A stretch of DNA of 64,000 nucleotides. Source: Roseobacter sp. GTDB taxonomy: Bacteria; Pseudomonadota; Alphaproteobacteria; Rhodobacterales; Rhodobacteraceae. The notes beneath the pieces are model-generated. The model was not told the DNA's origin. It ran no database searches and saw nothing but the letters and a program-made list of their open reading frames with translations. The position numbers and the translations under genes were made by a program. The stretch is taken from NCBI GenBank assembly GCA_015665415.1, contig JADFAE010000026.1, positions 62,001-126,000 on the forward strand. Direction: 5' to 3'. Every line of letters starts with the position of its first letter. The first letter of the stretch is position 1. Positions 54,309 through 62,753 of this stretch are shown here, in pieces.

Positions 54309-55874
54309 TTATGATGTCAGTTTTTTGCCCAGCAGATATCCCGGTCCCGCCCCGGTTCCGGCCCCGGGCCAGACAGCCGCGCCAGTGTGGTAAAGTCCTT
54401 TGATCGGGGTTGAGCCATCGCTGCGCCCACGCATCGGGCGATAAACAAAATGTTGCGACAGATGATGGCTGCCGCAGATCTGATCCCCGCCCACCAGATT
54501 GGGATTGTCCGCCTCCAACTGGGCAGGGGTCACAATCCGCTGGGCAATGATCTGGGCGCGCAGGCCCGGCGCGTAGGATTCAACGATATCCAATGCACGA
54601 TCTGTCATCGGCTGCGCCGCCGCCGGCCAGTCGCGCGCCAAAATGGTCCCGCCTGCATCGCCTTTGATCTGGGCCGGGACCATGCGGACCTGCAGCCACA
54701 GGGTATGTTTGCCCGCCGGCGCACGACTGGGATCCAGGACCGTGGGCTGACCCACAACAATCACCGGCGCATCCGGCAACAGACCACCAAGGGCCTGCTG
54801 ATAGGTCTGCGCCATCTGGTCCATGTCGGGTGCCAGATGCACATAGGCATAGTCGCGCAATTTGTCCGAGGCCGACCAGTTCGGCAGATCCTCCACCGCC
54901 AAGTGAATCATCATCGTTCCCGGCGCGTGACGAAAGCTCCGCAGCGCCTGGTCATAGCTGGGCTCAACCGCACCAATCATCTGGTGCAGGTTTCCGGGTG
55001 CTACATTGGCGATCACTGCCTGCGCAGCCAGATGTTCGGTGCCATCCGCCAGCCTGACGCCAACCGCCTTGCCCTCTCTGATCAGGACCCGCTCGACCTC
55101 GGCATTGCAGGTCACGGTGCCACCCTTGGCCGTAATGCAGGACAGCATGGCCTGGGTCACCGCCCCGGCCCCGCCCTTGCCGATCACCAGGCCAAACGCC
55201 TGATTGGCCATCGCCTCGAGATAGGGGAACAACGCGCCCCCAGCGATATCGGGTGCAAAATCCAGATGCATCCCCCAAGCCGCCAAGGTGGATTTCACAT
55301 GCGCAGAGGTAAAGGTCTGATCCAACCAGGCCCGCGGCGAGGCCGCGAGGAATTGCCCAAGGTCCAAAGCCCCCGACAGTTTCTTGCGGCGCAGCAGATG
55401 CCAGAAATTTTTGGCCACGGCACGGAATTCAAAGGAAGAGCCCAGAATGGCAAAGATATGCTCTGCCTGCTCCGGGAATTGGGCGGATAAGTCGCGCCAG
55501 GTTTGCGAATCACTATTTGCAAATGCATGTATCATTCGCGCATTCGCTTCGGCATCGGTGCCAATGCCCAGCCACTGGCCATCAGGAAAGGCGCTGGCAA
55601 AGCAATTCTGCGCCGGTGTAAACTCCAGCCCCGCCTCCGTCAGTTCCGCTCCAAACTCCTGAAAAAAGGGCGACCCAGCCAGTAAAGACAGGTTCATTGC
55701 AGCCCAATCATGGGTGAAACCCGGCTCTGTATAGCTGCCGGACTTGACCGCACCACCGGGCTCGGACGCCTGCTCAAAGATCGCAACCCGCATCCCTTTG
55801 CGCTGCAAAACCATAGCGCTGGCCAGGCTGTTCAGCCCTGATCCTATGATCACAACATCGGCGTTTCGGCACAT
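54309..55874 (-). CDS. FAD-dependent oxidoreductase, PYROXD2/phytoene-desaturase-like (left copy)
   Basis: A 521-residue amine-oxidase-fold flavoprotein. VVIIGSGLNSLASAMVLQRKGMRVAIFEQASEPGGAVKS at residues 8-45 is the FAD dinucleotide motif with its GG doublet, and the C-terminal GLYHTGAAVWPGAGTGAGPGYLLGKKL the second flavin contact. It resembles PYROXD2 and bacterial CrtI-like desaturases in plan, but there is no carotenoid cluster here. It shares several blocks with the 56778-58355 protein (LDPSR, IKGDA, NLVGGD). First gene of the left operon, 15 bp before the binding-protein gene. Reaction unknown; oxidation of a C-N or C-C bond is likely. Confidence 0.85.
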   Translation of the reverse strand: MCRNADVVIIGSGLNSLASAMVLQRKGMRVAIFEQASEPGGAVKSGSYTEPGFTHDWAAMNLSLLAGSPFFQEFGAELTEAGLEFTPAQNCFASAFPDGQWLGIGTDAEANARMIHAFANSDSQTWRDLSAQFPEQAEHIFAILGSSFEFRAVAKNFWHLLRRKKLSGALDLGQFLAASPRAWLDQTFTSAHVKSTLAAWGMHLDFAPDIAGGALFPYLEAMANQAFGLVIGKGGAGAVTQAMLSCITAKGGTVTCNAEVERVLIREGKAVGVRLADGTEHLAAQAVIANVAPGNLHQMIGAVEPSYDQALRSFRHAPGTMMIHLAVEDLPNWSASDKLRDYAYVHLAPDMDQMAQTYQQALGGLLPDAPVIVVGQPTVLDPSRAPAGKHTLWLQVRMVPAQIKGDAGGTILARDWPAAAQPMTDRALDIVESYAPGLRAQIIAQRIVTPAQLEADNPNLVGGDQICGSHHLSQHFVYRPMRGRSDGSTPIKGLYHTGAAVWPGAGTGAGPGYLLGKKLTS

Positions 55875-55895
55875 TATTTTGTCTCCCTCGGCTAT

Positions 55896-55930
55896 ATTGT
55901 TTGCAAATGGAAATATATTTGTCTAGCAAT
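55896..55930. promoter_or_regulatory. AT-rich divergent promoter/operator region
   Basis: The 107-bp gap between the two operons contains ATTG...CAAT arms at 55896 and 55927 and an inner CAAAT-8-ATTTG repeat at 55904-55921. Symmetric AT-rich sites like this suit a MarR dimer, and a MarR gene lies in the right operon. Position and symmetry only; the exact operator is uncertain. Confidence 0.4.
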
Positions 55931-55981
55931 GATTCATAAATATGCACCCGAAAACGGGGCAATCATTTCAGGGAGAACGCC

Positions 55982-56773
55982 ATGAGCGCGCAAAATACAC
56001 TTACCAATCTGGGCACATTGCTGGCCTCTGGCAGTGTCGAAGTTGTGGATTGTTCCGGGGTCTTGGGACCGGATACGCCAATCCTGCAACTGCCCGCAGA
56101 CTTTGCCAAACCCACCCCCAAGGTGGAGATCCACAAAATCAGCGAATATGATGCGGACGGCCCCTTCTTTGCCTGGAACTGGATGGTTCTGGGAGAACAC
56201 TCCGGCACCCATTTTGATGCCCCGCACCATTGGATCACCGGCAAGGACTACGAAGATGGCTATACCGACACCCTGGACGTCAACCGGCTGATCGCGCCGG
56301 TGAATGTCATCGATTGCTCCCGCGAAAGCGCCGAGGATGCCGACTTTCTGCTGACAGCAGATCTGGTACAGGCCTGGGAGACAGTGCACGGCGAGATTGG
56401 CGCAGGAGAATGGGTTGTGCTGCGCAGCGACTGGGACAAACGCGCCGAGGATGAGGCCCGTTTCCTCAATGCCGACGAGACCGGACCACACTCCCCCGGC
56501 CCCACCCCCGACTGCATGGAATACCTGCTGTCCAAAAAGATCGTGGGCTGGGGCAGCCAGTGCATTGGCACGGATGCAGGTCAGGCCGGCATGATGGAAC
56601 CACCCTACCCGGCCCATAACATGTTGCACCGCGACAATTGCTTTGGTCTGGCCTCGCTTGCCAATCTCGACAAGCTGCCTGCCAGGGGCGCGATCCTGGT
56701 CGCCGCGCCGCTCAAGATCCAGCATGGCACAGGCTCGCCGATCCGCGCGCTCGCCCTGGTTCCCAAGGGCTAA
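55982..56773 (+). CDS. Cyclase-family (KynB-like) metal-dependent amidohydrolase
   Basis: A 263-residue protein. GEHSGTHFDAPHHW near residues 76-89 is the metal-binding His-x-Gly-Thr-His-x-Asp-x-Pro motif of the cyclase/kynurenine-formamidase family, and VVLRSDWDKR near 142 and a downstream LPARGAILVAAPLKIQHGTGSPIRALAL segment also fit. Members hydrolyse N-formylkynurenine, isatin or cyclic ketones and amides. First gene of the right operon, only 4 bp before the second flavoprotein. The substrate could be an isatin-like or cyclic amide compound, which is inference. Confidence 0.87.
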   Translation: MSAQNTLTNLGTLLASGSVEVVDCSGVLGPDTPILQLPADFAKPTPKVEIHKISEYDADGPFFAWNWMVLGEHSGTHFDAPHHWITGKDYEDGYTDTLDVNRLIAPVNVIDCSRESAEDADFLLTADLVQAWETVHGEIGAGEWVVLRSDWDKRAEDEARFLNADETGPHSPGPTPDCMEYLLSKKIVGWGSQCIGTDAGQAGMMEPPYPAHNMLHRDNCFGLASLANLDKLPARGAILVAAPLKIQHGTGSPIRALALVPKG

Positions 56774-56777
56774 GGCG

Positions 56778-58355
56778 ATGGCTGATCACGTCATAATTGG
56801 CACCGGCATCAACGCTCTTGTCGCCGGGGCGATGCTGTCGCGCCAGGGCAAAAAAGTACTCTTGCTGGAGCGGGAGGAACGCATTGGTGGTTGCATGATG
56901 ACCACCGAGGCGACTCTGCCGGGTTTTCATCATGACGTGATGGCCGCCACTTTTGTATTGTTCCTGACCTCACCGGCCTATGGCGAGCTGGCCGAGGATC
57001 TGGGCAAGCACGGCTTTGAGCTGTGCCATACCTCGCACCCAACTGCAGTGTTGCGTCCCTGTGGGCGCGCCACCGTCTTGACCACGGACAGGGCCGCAAA
57101 CATCGCCACCTTCAACGACCTGGTACCGGGAGACGGTGATCAACACGCAGCTGATGTGGGCACAATCGAGGCCGACGCGCCTTTCCTCTTTGCCCTGCTG
57201 GGGGGGGATCTGTGGTCCTGGCGCACCGCTCGGCTGATGCTGGCTGAGATCCGCAAGCGTGGCCTGAACGGGCTGAAATCCTGGATCGGTGAGGCCCTGC
57301 GCCCGGCCCGCGGCTGGCTCGAGACGTCTTATGCCAGCCCCGATCTGCAGGCACTTTGGGCGCCCTGGGTGCTGCACACCGGTCTCACCCCGGAAAGCAC
57401 CTATTCCGCCCAGATGGGCAAGGTCGTCGCCTTTGCACTGGAGGCCGCAGGTGCCCCGATCGTCAAGGGCGGGGCAGGCGCGGCCGCAGAAGCCTTTCGC
57501 CGCCTGATCGAGGCCAATGGCGGTGAGATCCGCACCGGCGTTGACGTGGCAAAAATCACCCTCTCCGACCCAGGGCGCAAGACCCGCCGGGCGACGGGCG
57601 TTGAAACCGCCTTGGGCGAAAAAATCCCGGCCAAACATGTGCTGGCCTCGGTCACGCCTTCGCAGCTGTACACCCGTCTGCTGGCCGATGCCGCCCCGCA
57701 GGACCAGGCGGCGCAGGCACAGAAGTTTCGCCATGGGCGCGGCAATTTTCAGCTGCACTATGCACTGGACAAAGCCCCGGAATGGCGGGCTGAAGGACTG
57801 GAAGATGTCGCCTTAATCCATCTCAGTAACGGCATCGACGCAGTGTCAAAATCCGCAAATGAGGCAGAGCGCGGCATGCTGCCTGCAACACCCACAATCT
57901 GTGTTGGCCAGCCGCATCGGTTGGACCCAAGCCGTTGCCCTGATGGCCAGGCCATCCTCTGGCTGCAAATCCCGGATGCCCCCCGCCTGATCAAGGGCGA
58001 TGCGGCCGGTGAAATCAACTCCGGTGGAACCTGGGACGACGCCACCCGTGAGGCTTTTGCCGACCGGATCGAGGGCATTTTGAGCCACCACATCGAGAAT
58101 TTCGACCAGATCAAACTGGCACGACGCGCCTTTTCGCCTGCCGATCTGGCCGCCTTGAACATGAACCTTGTGGGCGGCGATCCATACGGCGGTCAGTGCA
58201 GCATTGATCAGTTTTTTACCTTCCGCCCGTTTAGCTCCTCGCGCAACGGCAGTACTCTTTTTCGCAACTTGCACCACATCGGTGCATCCACACACCCCGG
58301 TCCCGGCCTTGGCGGCGGCTCCGGGTTCAATACAGCGAAAAGGCTCGGCGCATGA
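56778..58355 (+). CDS. FAD-dependent oxidoreductase, PYROXD2/phytoene-desaturase-like (right copy)
   Basis: A 525-residue flavoprotein. HVIIGTGINALVAGAMLSRQGKKVLLLEREERIGGCMMT at 4-42 is the FAD motif; HHIGASTHPGPGLGGGSGFNTAKRL near the C-terminus is the second contact. Length and shared blocks (LDPSRCPDGQAILWLQIPDAPRLIKGDAAG, NLVGGDPYGG) show it is a paralogue of the 54309-55874 protein. Start at 56778, 4 bp after the cyclase stop; its own stop overlaps marR. The two copies face each other across the divergent promoter, which suggests successive or heteromeric steps. Confidence 0.85.
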   Translation: MADHVIIGTGINALVAGAMLSRQGKKVLLLEREERIGGCMMTTEATLPGFHHDVMAATFVLFLTSPAYGELAEDLGKHGFELCHTSHPTAVLRPCGRATVLTTDRAANIATFNDLVPGDGDQHAADVGTIEADAPFLFALLGGDLWSWRTARLMLAEIRKRGLNGLKSWIGEALRPARGWLETSYASPDLQALWAPWVLHTGLTPESTYSAQMGKVVAFALEAAGAPIVKGGAGAAAEAFRRLIEANGGEIRTGVDVAKITLSDPGRKTRRATGVETALGEKIPAKHVLASVTPSQLYTRLLADAAPQDQAAQAQKFRHGRGNFQLHYALDKAPEWRAEGLEDVALIHLSNGIDAVSKSANEAERGMLPATPTICVGQPHRLDPSRCPDGQAILWLQIPDAPRLIKGDAAGEINSGGTWDDATREAFADRIEGILSHHIENFDQIKLARRAFSPADLAALNMNLVGGDPYGGQCSIDQFFTFRPFSSSRNGSTLFRNLHHIGASTHPGPGLGGGSGFNTAKRLGA

Positions 58356-58819
58356 CACAGGATTTGGCAACGCTTCGATTTGGCGAAATTGGCTTGAGCA
58401 ATTTTGCCCCCTATCTGATGAACCGCATCATGGGGCGCTATAACGCCAGCCTGCGCGAAGAGATGGCAGAGCTGGGTCTGACAACCCCCAAAATCCGGAC
58501 GTTGGCGGTACTGGCGATGATCGACGGACTGCTCATCGGGGAACTGGCGGTCTATGCAGTGGTGGAATACTCCACCCTGTCGCGCGCCCTGGACGGGCTG
58601 GAAAAAGAGGGGCTGGTGCGGCGGGCCCCCGACCCCGAAGACCAGCGCGCCACGCGGGTGTTCATGACAGATGCCGGGCGCGCCGCCTTTGAAAAATTCT
58701 GGCCGCGCATGGCGCAGACCTACGCCCAGATGTTCGAGGGCATTTCCACGGAAGAGCGCCAGGCCTTTGAGGCAACGCTGCAAAAGATCCTGCGCAATGT
58801 GCGGGTTCACGATTTTTAG
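58352..58819 (+). CDS. MarR-family transcriptional regulator
   Basis: A 155-residue winged-helix regulator. It has the MarR plan: an N-terminal dimer helix, LTTPKIRTLAVLAMIDGLLIGELAVYAVVEYSTLSRALDGLEKEGLVRRAPDPEDQRATRVFMTDAGRAAF near 45-115 with the DxRxxRV-type wing, and C-terminal dimer helices. Such proteins often sense aromatic acids or acyl-CoAs. Its gene lies inside the right operon with an ATGA overlap before it, so it is probably autoregulated and likely binds the divergent promoter region. Confidence 0.92.
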   Translation: MTQDLATLRFGEIGLSNFAPYLMNRIMGRYNASLREEMAELGLTTPKIRTLAVLAMIDGLLIGELAVYAVVEYSTLSRALDGLEKEGLVRRAPDPEDQRATRVFMTDAGRAAFEKFWPRMAQTYAQMFEGISTEERQAFEATLQKILRNVRVHDF

Positions 58820-58855
58820 ATACCCCGGTTATGGTCGGGACGACGGAGGACAGAC

Positions 58856-61006
58856 ATGGCAGAGCGCTCGTTCAAAAAAGAAGTAGAGCATCTCCGGGCA
58901 GGATCGGGCGAGACTTTCACCGGCGAAGGCATTCTCGCCATCACCAAGGCGCTGCTGGAAAATGGTGTCGGCTATGTGGGCGGCTATCAGGGCGCTCCAA
59001 TCTCGCATCTGATGGATGTTCTGGCCGATGCCGAAGAGCTGCTGGGCGAGCTGGATGTGCGATTTGAGGCCAACGCCTCTGAGGCCGCAGCAGCAGCCAT
59101 GCTGGCCGCTTCAGTGCATTATCCGATCCGCGGGGCGGTGACCTTCAAGGGCTCGGTCGGGGTCAATGTCGCCTCGGACGCGTTGGCCAATTTGTCGTCC
59201 TCCGGGGTCAATGGCGGCGCTGTGGTGATTGTGGGTGAGGACTATGGCGAAGGCTCTTCGATCATGCAGGAGCGCAGCCATGCCTTTGCGATGAAATCAC
59301 AATTCTGGCTGATGGACCCACGCCCCAACCTGCCCTCCATTGTGCAATCCGTGGGCCAGAGCTTTGAGCTGTCAGAGGCCTCGAACACGCCGGTGATGCT
59401 GATGGTGCGGATCCGCTCTTGTCATGTGACCGGCAGTTTTGAGTGCAGCGACAACAAGCGCCCAGCGCTGACGGTCAAAGACGCCCTGGCCAATCCGCAA
59501 CGCGACTGGAACCGTGTGGTGCTGCCGCCGATGTCCTTTGCCCATGAACAGGACAAGGTCAACACCCGCTGGCCCAAGGCCCAACAGCACATCATCGACC
59601 AGCAGCTGAACGAGTTTTTTGGCCCCAAGACAGGTGATCTTGGCCTCATCTGTCAGGGCGGCATGTACAATGGTGTCATCCGCGCGCTGCAACGGCTGGG
59701 GCTGGCGGATATCTATGGCAACACCGACATTCCACTGTATTGCCTGAACGTCACCTATCCGCTGGTCGATCAGGAGTTCCTCCAATTTTCGAAGGGCAAA
59801 AAAGGACTTTTGCTGATCGAAGAAGGTCAGCCCGAGTTCATCGAGCAGGGGTTCTCCACCATGCTGCTGCGCTCTGATCTGAAGGTGAAACTGCACGGCA
59901 AGGATGTCTTTCCCATGGCCGGCGAATACACCGGTCAGGTCCTGCTGGATGGCATCACAGCCTTTGTGAAACAACACGCGCCCGATCTGCTGCCTGGCCA
60001 GATGCGCGCGCCCAATCAGATGGCCCCCAGCCTGCCGGACCTGAGCCAGACCGTGCCAAGCCGGCCGCCAGGATTCTGTACCGGCTGCCCCGAACGGCCC
60101 ATTTTTGCGGCTCTGAAACTGGCGCAACAGGAACTGGGTGAGCATCAGATCAGCGCCGATATCGGTTGCCACCTCTTTGCCTCGCTCCCGCCCTTTGACA
60201 TTGGCGGCGCCACCATGGGCTATGGCTTGGGGCCCGCCTCCAACGCGGCCTTTGATGGCGGCGGTGAGCGGCGGGCAATTTCGATCATTGGCGACGGTGG
60301 GTTCTGGCACAATGGGCTGTCATCCTCGATTGGCAATATGGTGTTCAACAAGGCCGACAGCGTCGCGGTGGTGGTCGACAACTACTACTCTGCTGCAACC
60401 GGTGGGCAAGACATTCTGTCCAGCCGCGCCGACAACCCGACCAAATCCACCAAAAACCCGATCACCAAGGCGCTGCGCGGCGTCGGCGTCGAATGGGTCC
60501 GTCAAATCGATCACACCTATGACGTCACCAAGATGCGGGCCATTTTCCACGAGGCCCTGACCACCGATTATGACGGCCCCAAGGTCATCGTTGCCTCAAG
60601 CGAATGCATGCTGAACCGGCAGCGCCGCGAAAAACCACAACGCAATCAGATGATCCGCCTGGGGGCCCGGATGGAGGTCCCCCGCTTTGGCGTCGACGAA
60701 GATATCTGCACGGGCGATCACGCCTGCATTCGCCTGTCCGGCTGCCCTTCGCTGTCGGTCAAACATCTCAGCGACCCCCTGCGCGATGATCCGGTGGCCA
60801 GCATCGACCAAAGCTGCGTGGGCTGTGGCAATTGCGGAGAGGTGGCGGATGCCGCCGTGCTCTGCCCCAGTTTCTACCGTGCAGATGTGGTGCATAACCC
60901 CACCCGGATCGAAGCTTGGTGGGCGGGCCTGACAGCACGCCTGATTTCCTGGCTGCAAGATCGCCGCATGGCCGGACAGATTCAGTTTTCGGAGATCGCC
61001 CGATGA
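58856..61006 (+). CDS. Indolepyruvate-type 2-oxoacid:ferredoxin oxidoreductase, alpha subunit (IorA-like)
   Basis: A 716-residue subunit. The N-terminal pyrimidine-binding part has GEGILAITKALLENGVGYVGGYQGAPISHLMD near 23. FCTGCPERPIFAALK near 405 precedes the TPP pyrophosphate-binding segment GDGGFWHNGLSSSIGNMVFNKADS near 480 with its GDG...N pattern. The C-terminus carries two 4Fe-4S-type clusters, CTGDHACIRLSGC near 616 and CVGCGNC near 652. IorAB enzymes decarboxylate arylpyruvates to aryl-acetyl-CoA with ferredoxin. Its stop overlaps the beta-subunit start. Substrate in this cluster is unknown. Confidence 0.9.
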   Translation: MAERSFKKEVEHLRAGSGETFTGEGILAITKALLENGVGYVGGYQGAPISHLMDVLADAEELLGELDVRFEANASEAAAAAMLAASVHYPIRGAVTFKGSVGVNVASDALANLSSSGVNGGAVVIVGEDYGEGSSIMQERSHAFAMKSQFWLMDPRPNLPSIVQSVGQSFELSEASNTPVMLMVRIRSCHVTGSFECSDNKRPALTVKDALANPQRDWNRVVLPPMSFAHEQDKVNTRWPKAQQHIIDQQLNEFFGPKTGDLGLICQGGMYNGVIRALQRLGLADIYGNTDIPLYCLNVTYPLVDQEFLQFSKGKKGLLLIEEGQPEFIEQGFSTMLLRSDLKVKLHGKDVFPMAGEYTGQVLLDGITAFVKQHAPDLLPGQMRAPNQMAPSLPDLSQTVPSRPPGFCTGCPERPIFAALKLAQQELGEHQISADIGCHLFASLPPFDIGGATMGYGLGPASNAAFDGGGERRAISIIGDGGFWHNGLSSSIGNMVFNKADSVAVVVDNYYSAATGGQDILSSRADNPTKSTKNPITKALRGVGVEWVRQIDHTYDVTKMRAIFHEALTTDYDGPKVIVASSECMLNRQRREKPQRNQMIRLGARMEVPRFGVDEDICTGDHACIRLSGCPSLSVKHLSDPLRDDPVASIDQSCVGCGNCGEVADAAVLCPSFYRADVVHNPTRIEAWWAGLTARLISWLQDRRMAGQIQFSEIAR

Positions 61007-62580
61007 ATACCCCCCTTGAGCTTAGGCCGACACTGCCCGATGAGCGGCTGAACTCTGTCATCAAAATCGCAATTCTGGCCGTTGGCGGCCAGGGCGGCGG
61101 GGTCTTGACCAGTTGGATCGAAAGCCTCGCGCGCAACCAAGGCTATGCCGCACAGGCCACCTCGGTGGCCGGGGTGGCGCAGCGGACCGGTGCCACCATC
61201 TACTACATCGAGATGGCCCCCCTGGGGTCTGCGATGCCGGTGTTCTCGCTGGCGCCGGCAGCCGGGGATATCGACATCATGATCGCTGCCGAAATGATGG
61301 AAGCCGGGCGCGCCATCATGCGAGGCTTTGTCACGCCGGATCGCACCACGTTGATTGCCTCGACCCACCGCACGCTGGCGCTGTCAGAGAAGATGGCCCC
61401 CGGCGATGGCATAGCCTCCAGTGACGAGGTGCGCGCCGCCGCTGAAATCGCAGCCGACCAGCTCATCCTGTTTGATATGGAGCAATTGGCCATCGACAAT
61501 GGTTCCGTCATTTCCTCGGCCTTGTTTGGGGCCCTGGCCGGCTCCGGCGCCCTGCCCTTTGCGCGCGCAGGTTTTGAAGAGGCCATCCGCGCCTCTGGCA
61601 AAGGGGTGGATGCCAGCCTGCGTGCTTTTGGGGCGGCCTATGCGCGCGCGCAGTCAGATACAGATGCAGCCCCAGCAGCCAGCCCGGTGACGCGCGCCGA
61701 ACAGAGTGGAGAACAGATCACCAGTCAGATCACCAGTGGCCCCAAAGATCTGCTGAAGCAGTGGCAGGAGTTTGAGGACGAGGCCCGAAGCCTGCCTTGC
61801 CCACAGATGGCCCTCAGCGGGCTGCGCAAAGTTGTTGGCTTTCAGGATCTCGCCTATGGGCGCAGCTATCTTGATCATATCTCAACCTTTGCCCAACAGG
61901 ATCAGGGGGACGGGCGGCTGGCCGAAGCCGCAGCCAAACATATCGCCAATGCAATGTGCTATGACGACATCATTCGGGTGGCCGATCTCAAAACCCGCAA
62001 GGCGCGGTTTTTGCGCATTCACACCGAAATGGCGTCAGGAGAAAAGCCGGTCCAGTTGACCGAGTTTTTCCATCCCAGAGGGGAAGAGATCATCAGTCTT
62101 TTGCCCGCCTCCCTTGGCGCATGGATCGAAGCCCGCCCGCGACTGGCAGCCTGGATTGATCGTCGCCTCAATCGGGGGCGCAGAATTCGTACCCATCGGT
62201 TGCGGGGCTTTGTGCTGCTCTATGTGATTGCCGGCCTGCGGCGGACCCGCCGTCGCAGTCTGCGCCATCGGGTGGAGCAGGCCCATTTGCACGCCTGGCT
62301 GACCCTGTGCCACGAAACGCTGCCGCAAAACTATGAATGCGCAATCGAGTTGCTGCAGTGTCGACGTCTGATCAAGGGCTATTCGGACACCCATGCGCGC
62401 GGGCTGTCAAAATTTGCCCGCATCATGGCCGTTGTGCCCGCCCTGATTGACCGGGACGACGCGGGCCAATGGATCGCCCGCCTGCGTGAAGCCGCGCTTG
62501 GTGATGAAGACGGCACCGATTTGGACGGCGCCATCAAGACAGTGATGTCCTTTGCCCATCCCGCGGCCCAGGCTTCGTGA
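61003..62580 (+). CDS. 2-Oxoacid:ferredoxin oxidoreductase beta/gamma subunit (IorB-like) with long C-terminal extension
   Basis: A 525-residue protein. Residues 20-200 are the gamma-type catalytic domain: IAILAVGGQGGGVLTSWIESLA near 23, TSVAGVAQRTGATIYYIEM near 48. Archaeal IorB ends near 200; here about 300 more residues follow, a helical domain (KVVGFQDLAYGRSYLDHIST...) that resembles the DUF6537 tail I recall from proteobacterial IorB and fused IorAB proteins. The ATG at 61003 overlaps the alpha stop as ATGA. No signal peptide. It partners IorA in a cytoplasmic, ferredoxin-linked enzyme. Confidence 0.87.
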   Translation: MNTPLELRPTLPDERLNSVIKIAILAVGGQGGGVLTSWIESLARNQGYAAQATSVAGVAQRTGATIYYIEMAPLGSAMPVFSLAPAAGDIDIMIAAEMMEAGRAIMRGFVTPDRTTLIASTHRTLALSEKMAPGDGIASSDEVRAAAEIAADQLILFDMEQLAIDNGSVISSALFGALAGSGALPFARAGFEEAIRASGKGVDASLRAFGAAYARAQSDTDAAPAASPVTRAEQSGEQITSQITSGPKDLLKQWQEFEDEARSLPCPQMALSGLRKVVGFQDLAYGRSYLDHISTFAQQDQGDGRLAEAAAKHIANAMCYDDIIRVADLKTRKARFLRIHTEMASGEKPVQLTEFFHPRGEEIISLLPASLGAWIEARPRLAAWIDRRLNRGRRIRTHRLRGFVLLYVIAGLRRTRRRSLRHRVEQAHLHAWLTLCHETLPQNYECAIELLQCRRLIKGYSDTHARGLSKFARIMAVVPALIDRDDAGQWIARLREAALGDEDGTDLDGAIKTVMSFAHPAAQAS

Positions 62581-62753
62581 CTGTCTTGTCTTATCGGTTT
62601 CAACCACGGACCTAGGCCACCCCGCGCACCTCGAGGGGGATGAAGCAGAAATTCAACGCGAATGGCGGTCAGTGGCATAACAGCAGAGATGACAGCCGGG
62701 ACCTTTGTCATGTACTAGGTCCTACATCTGGCCATTCATTGAGTTTCCGCTGC

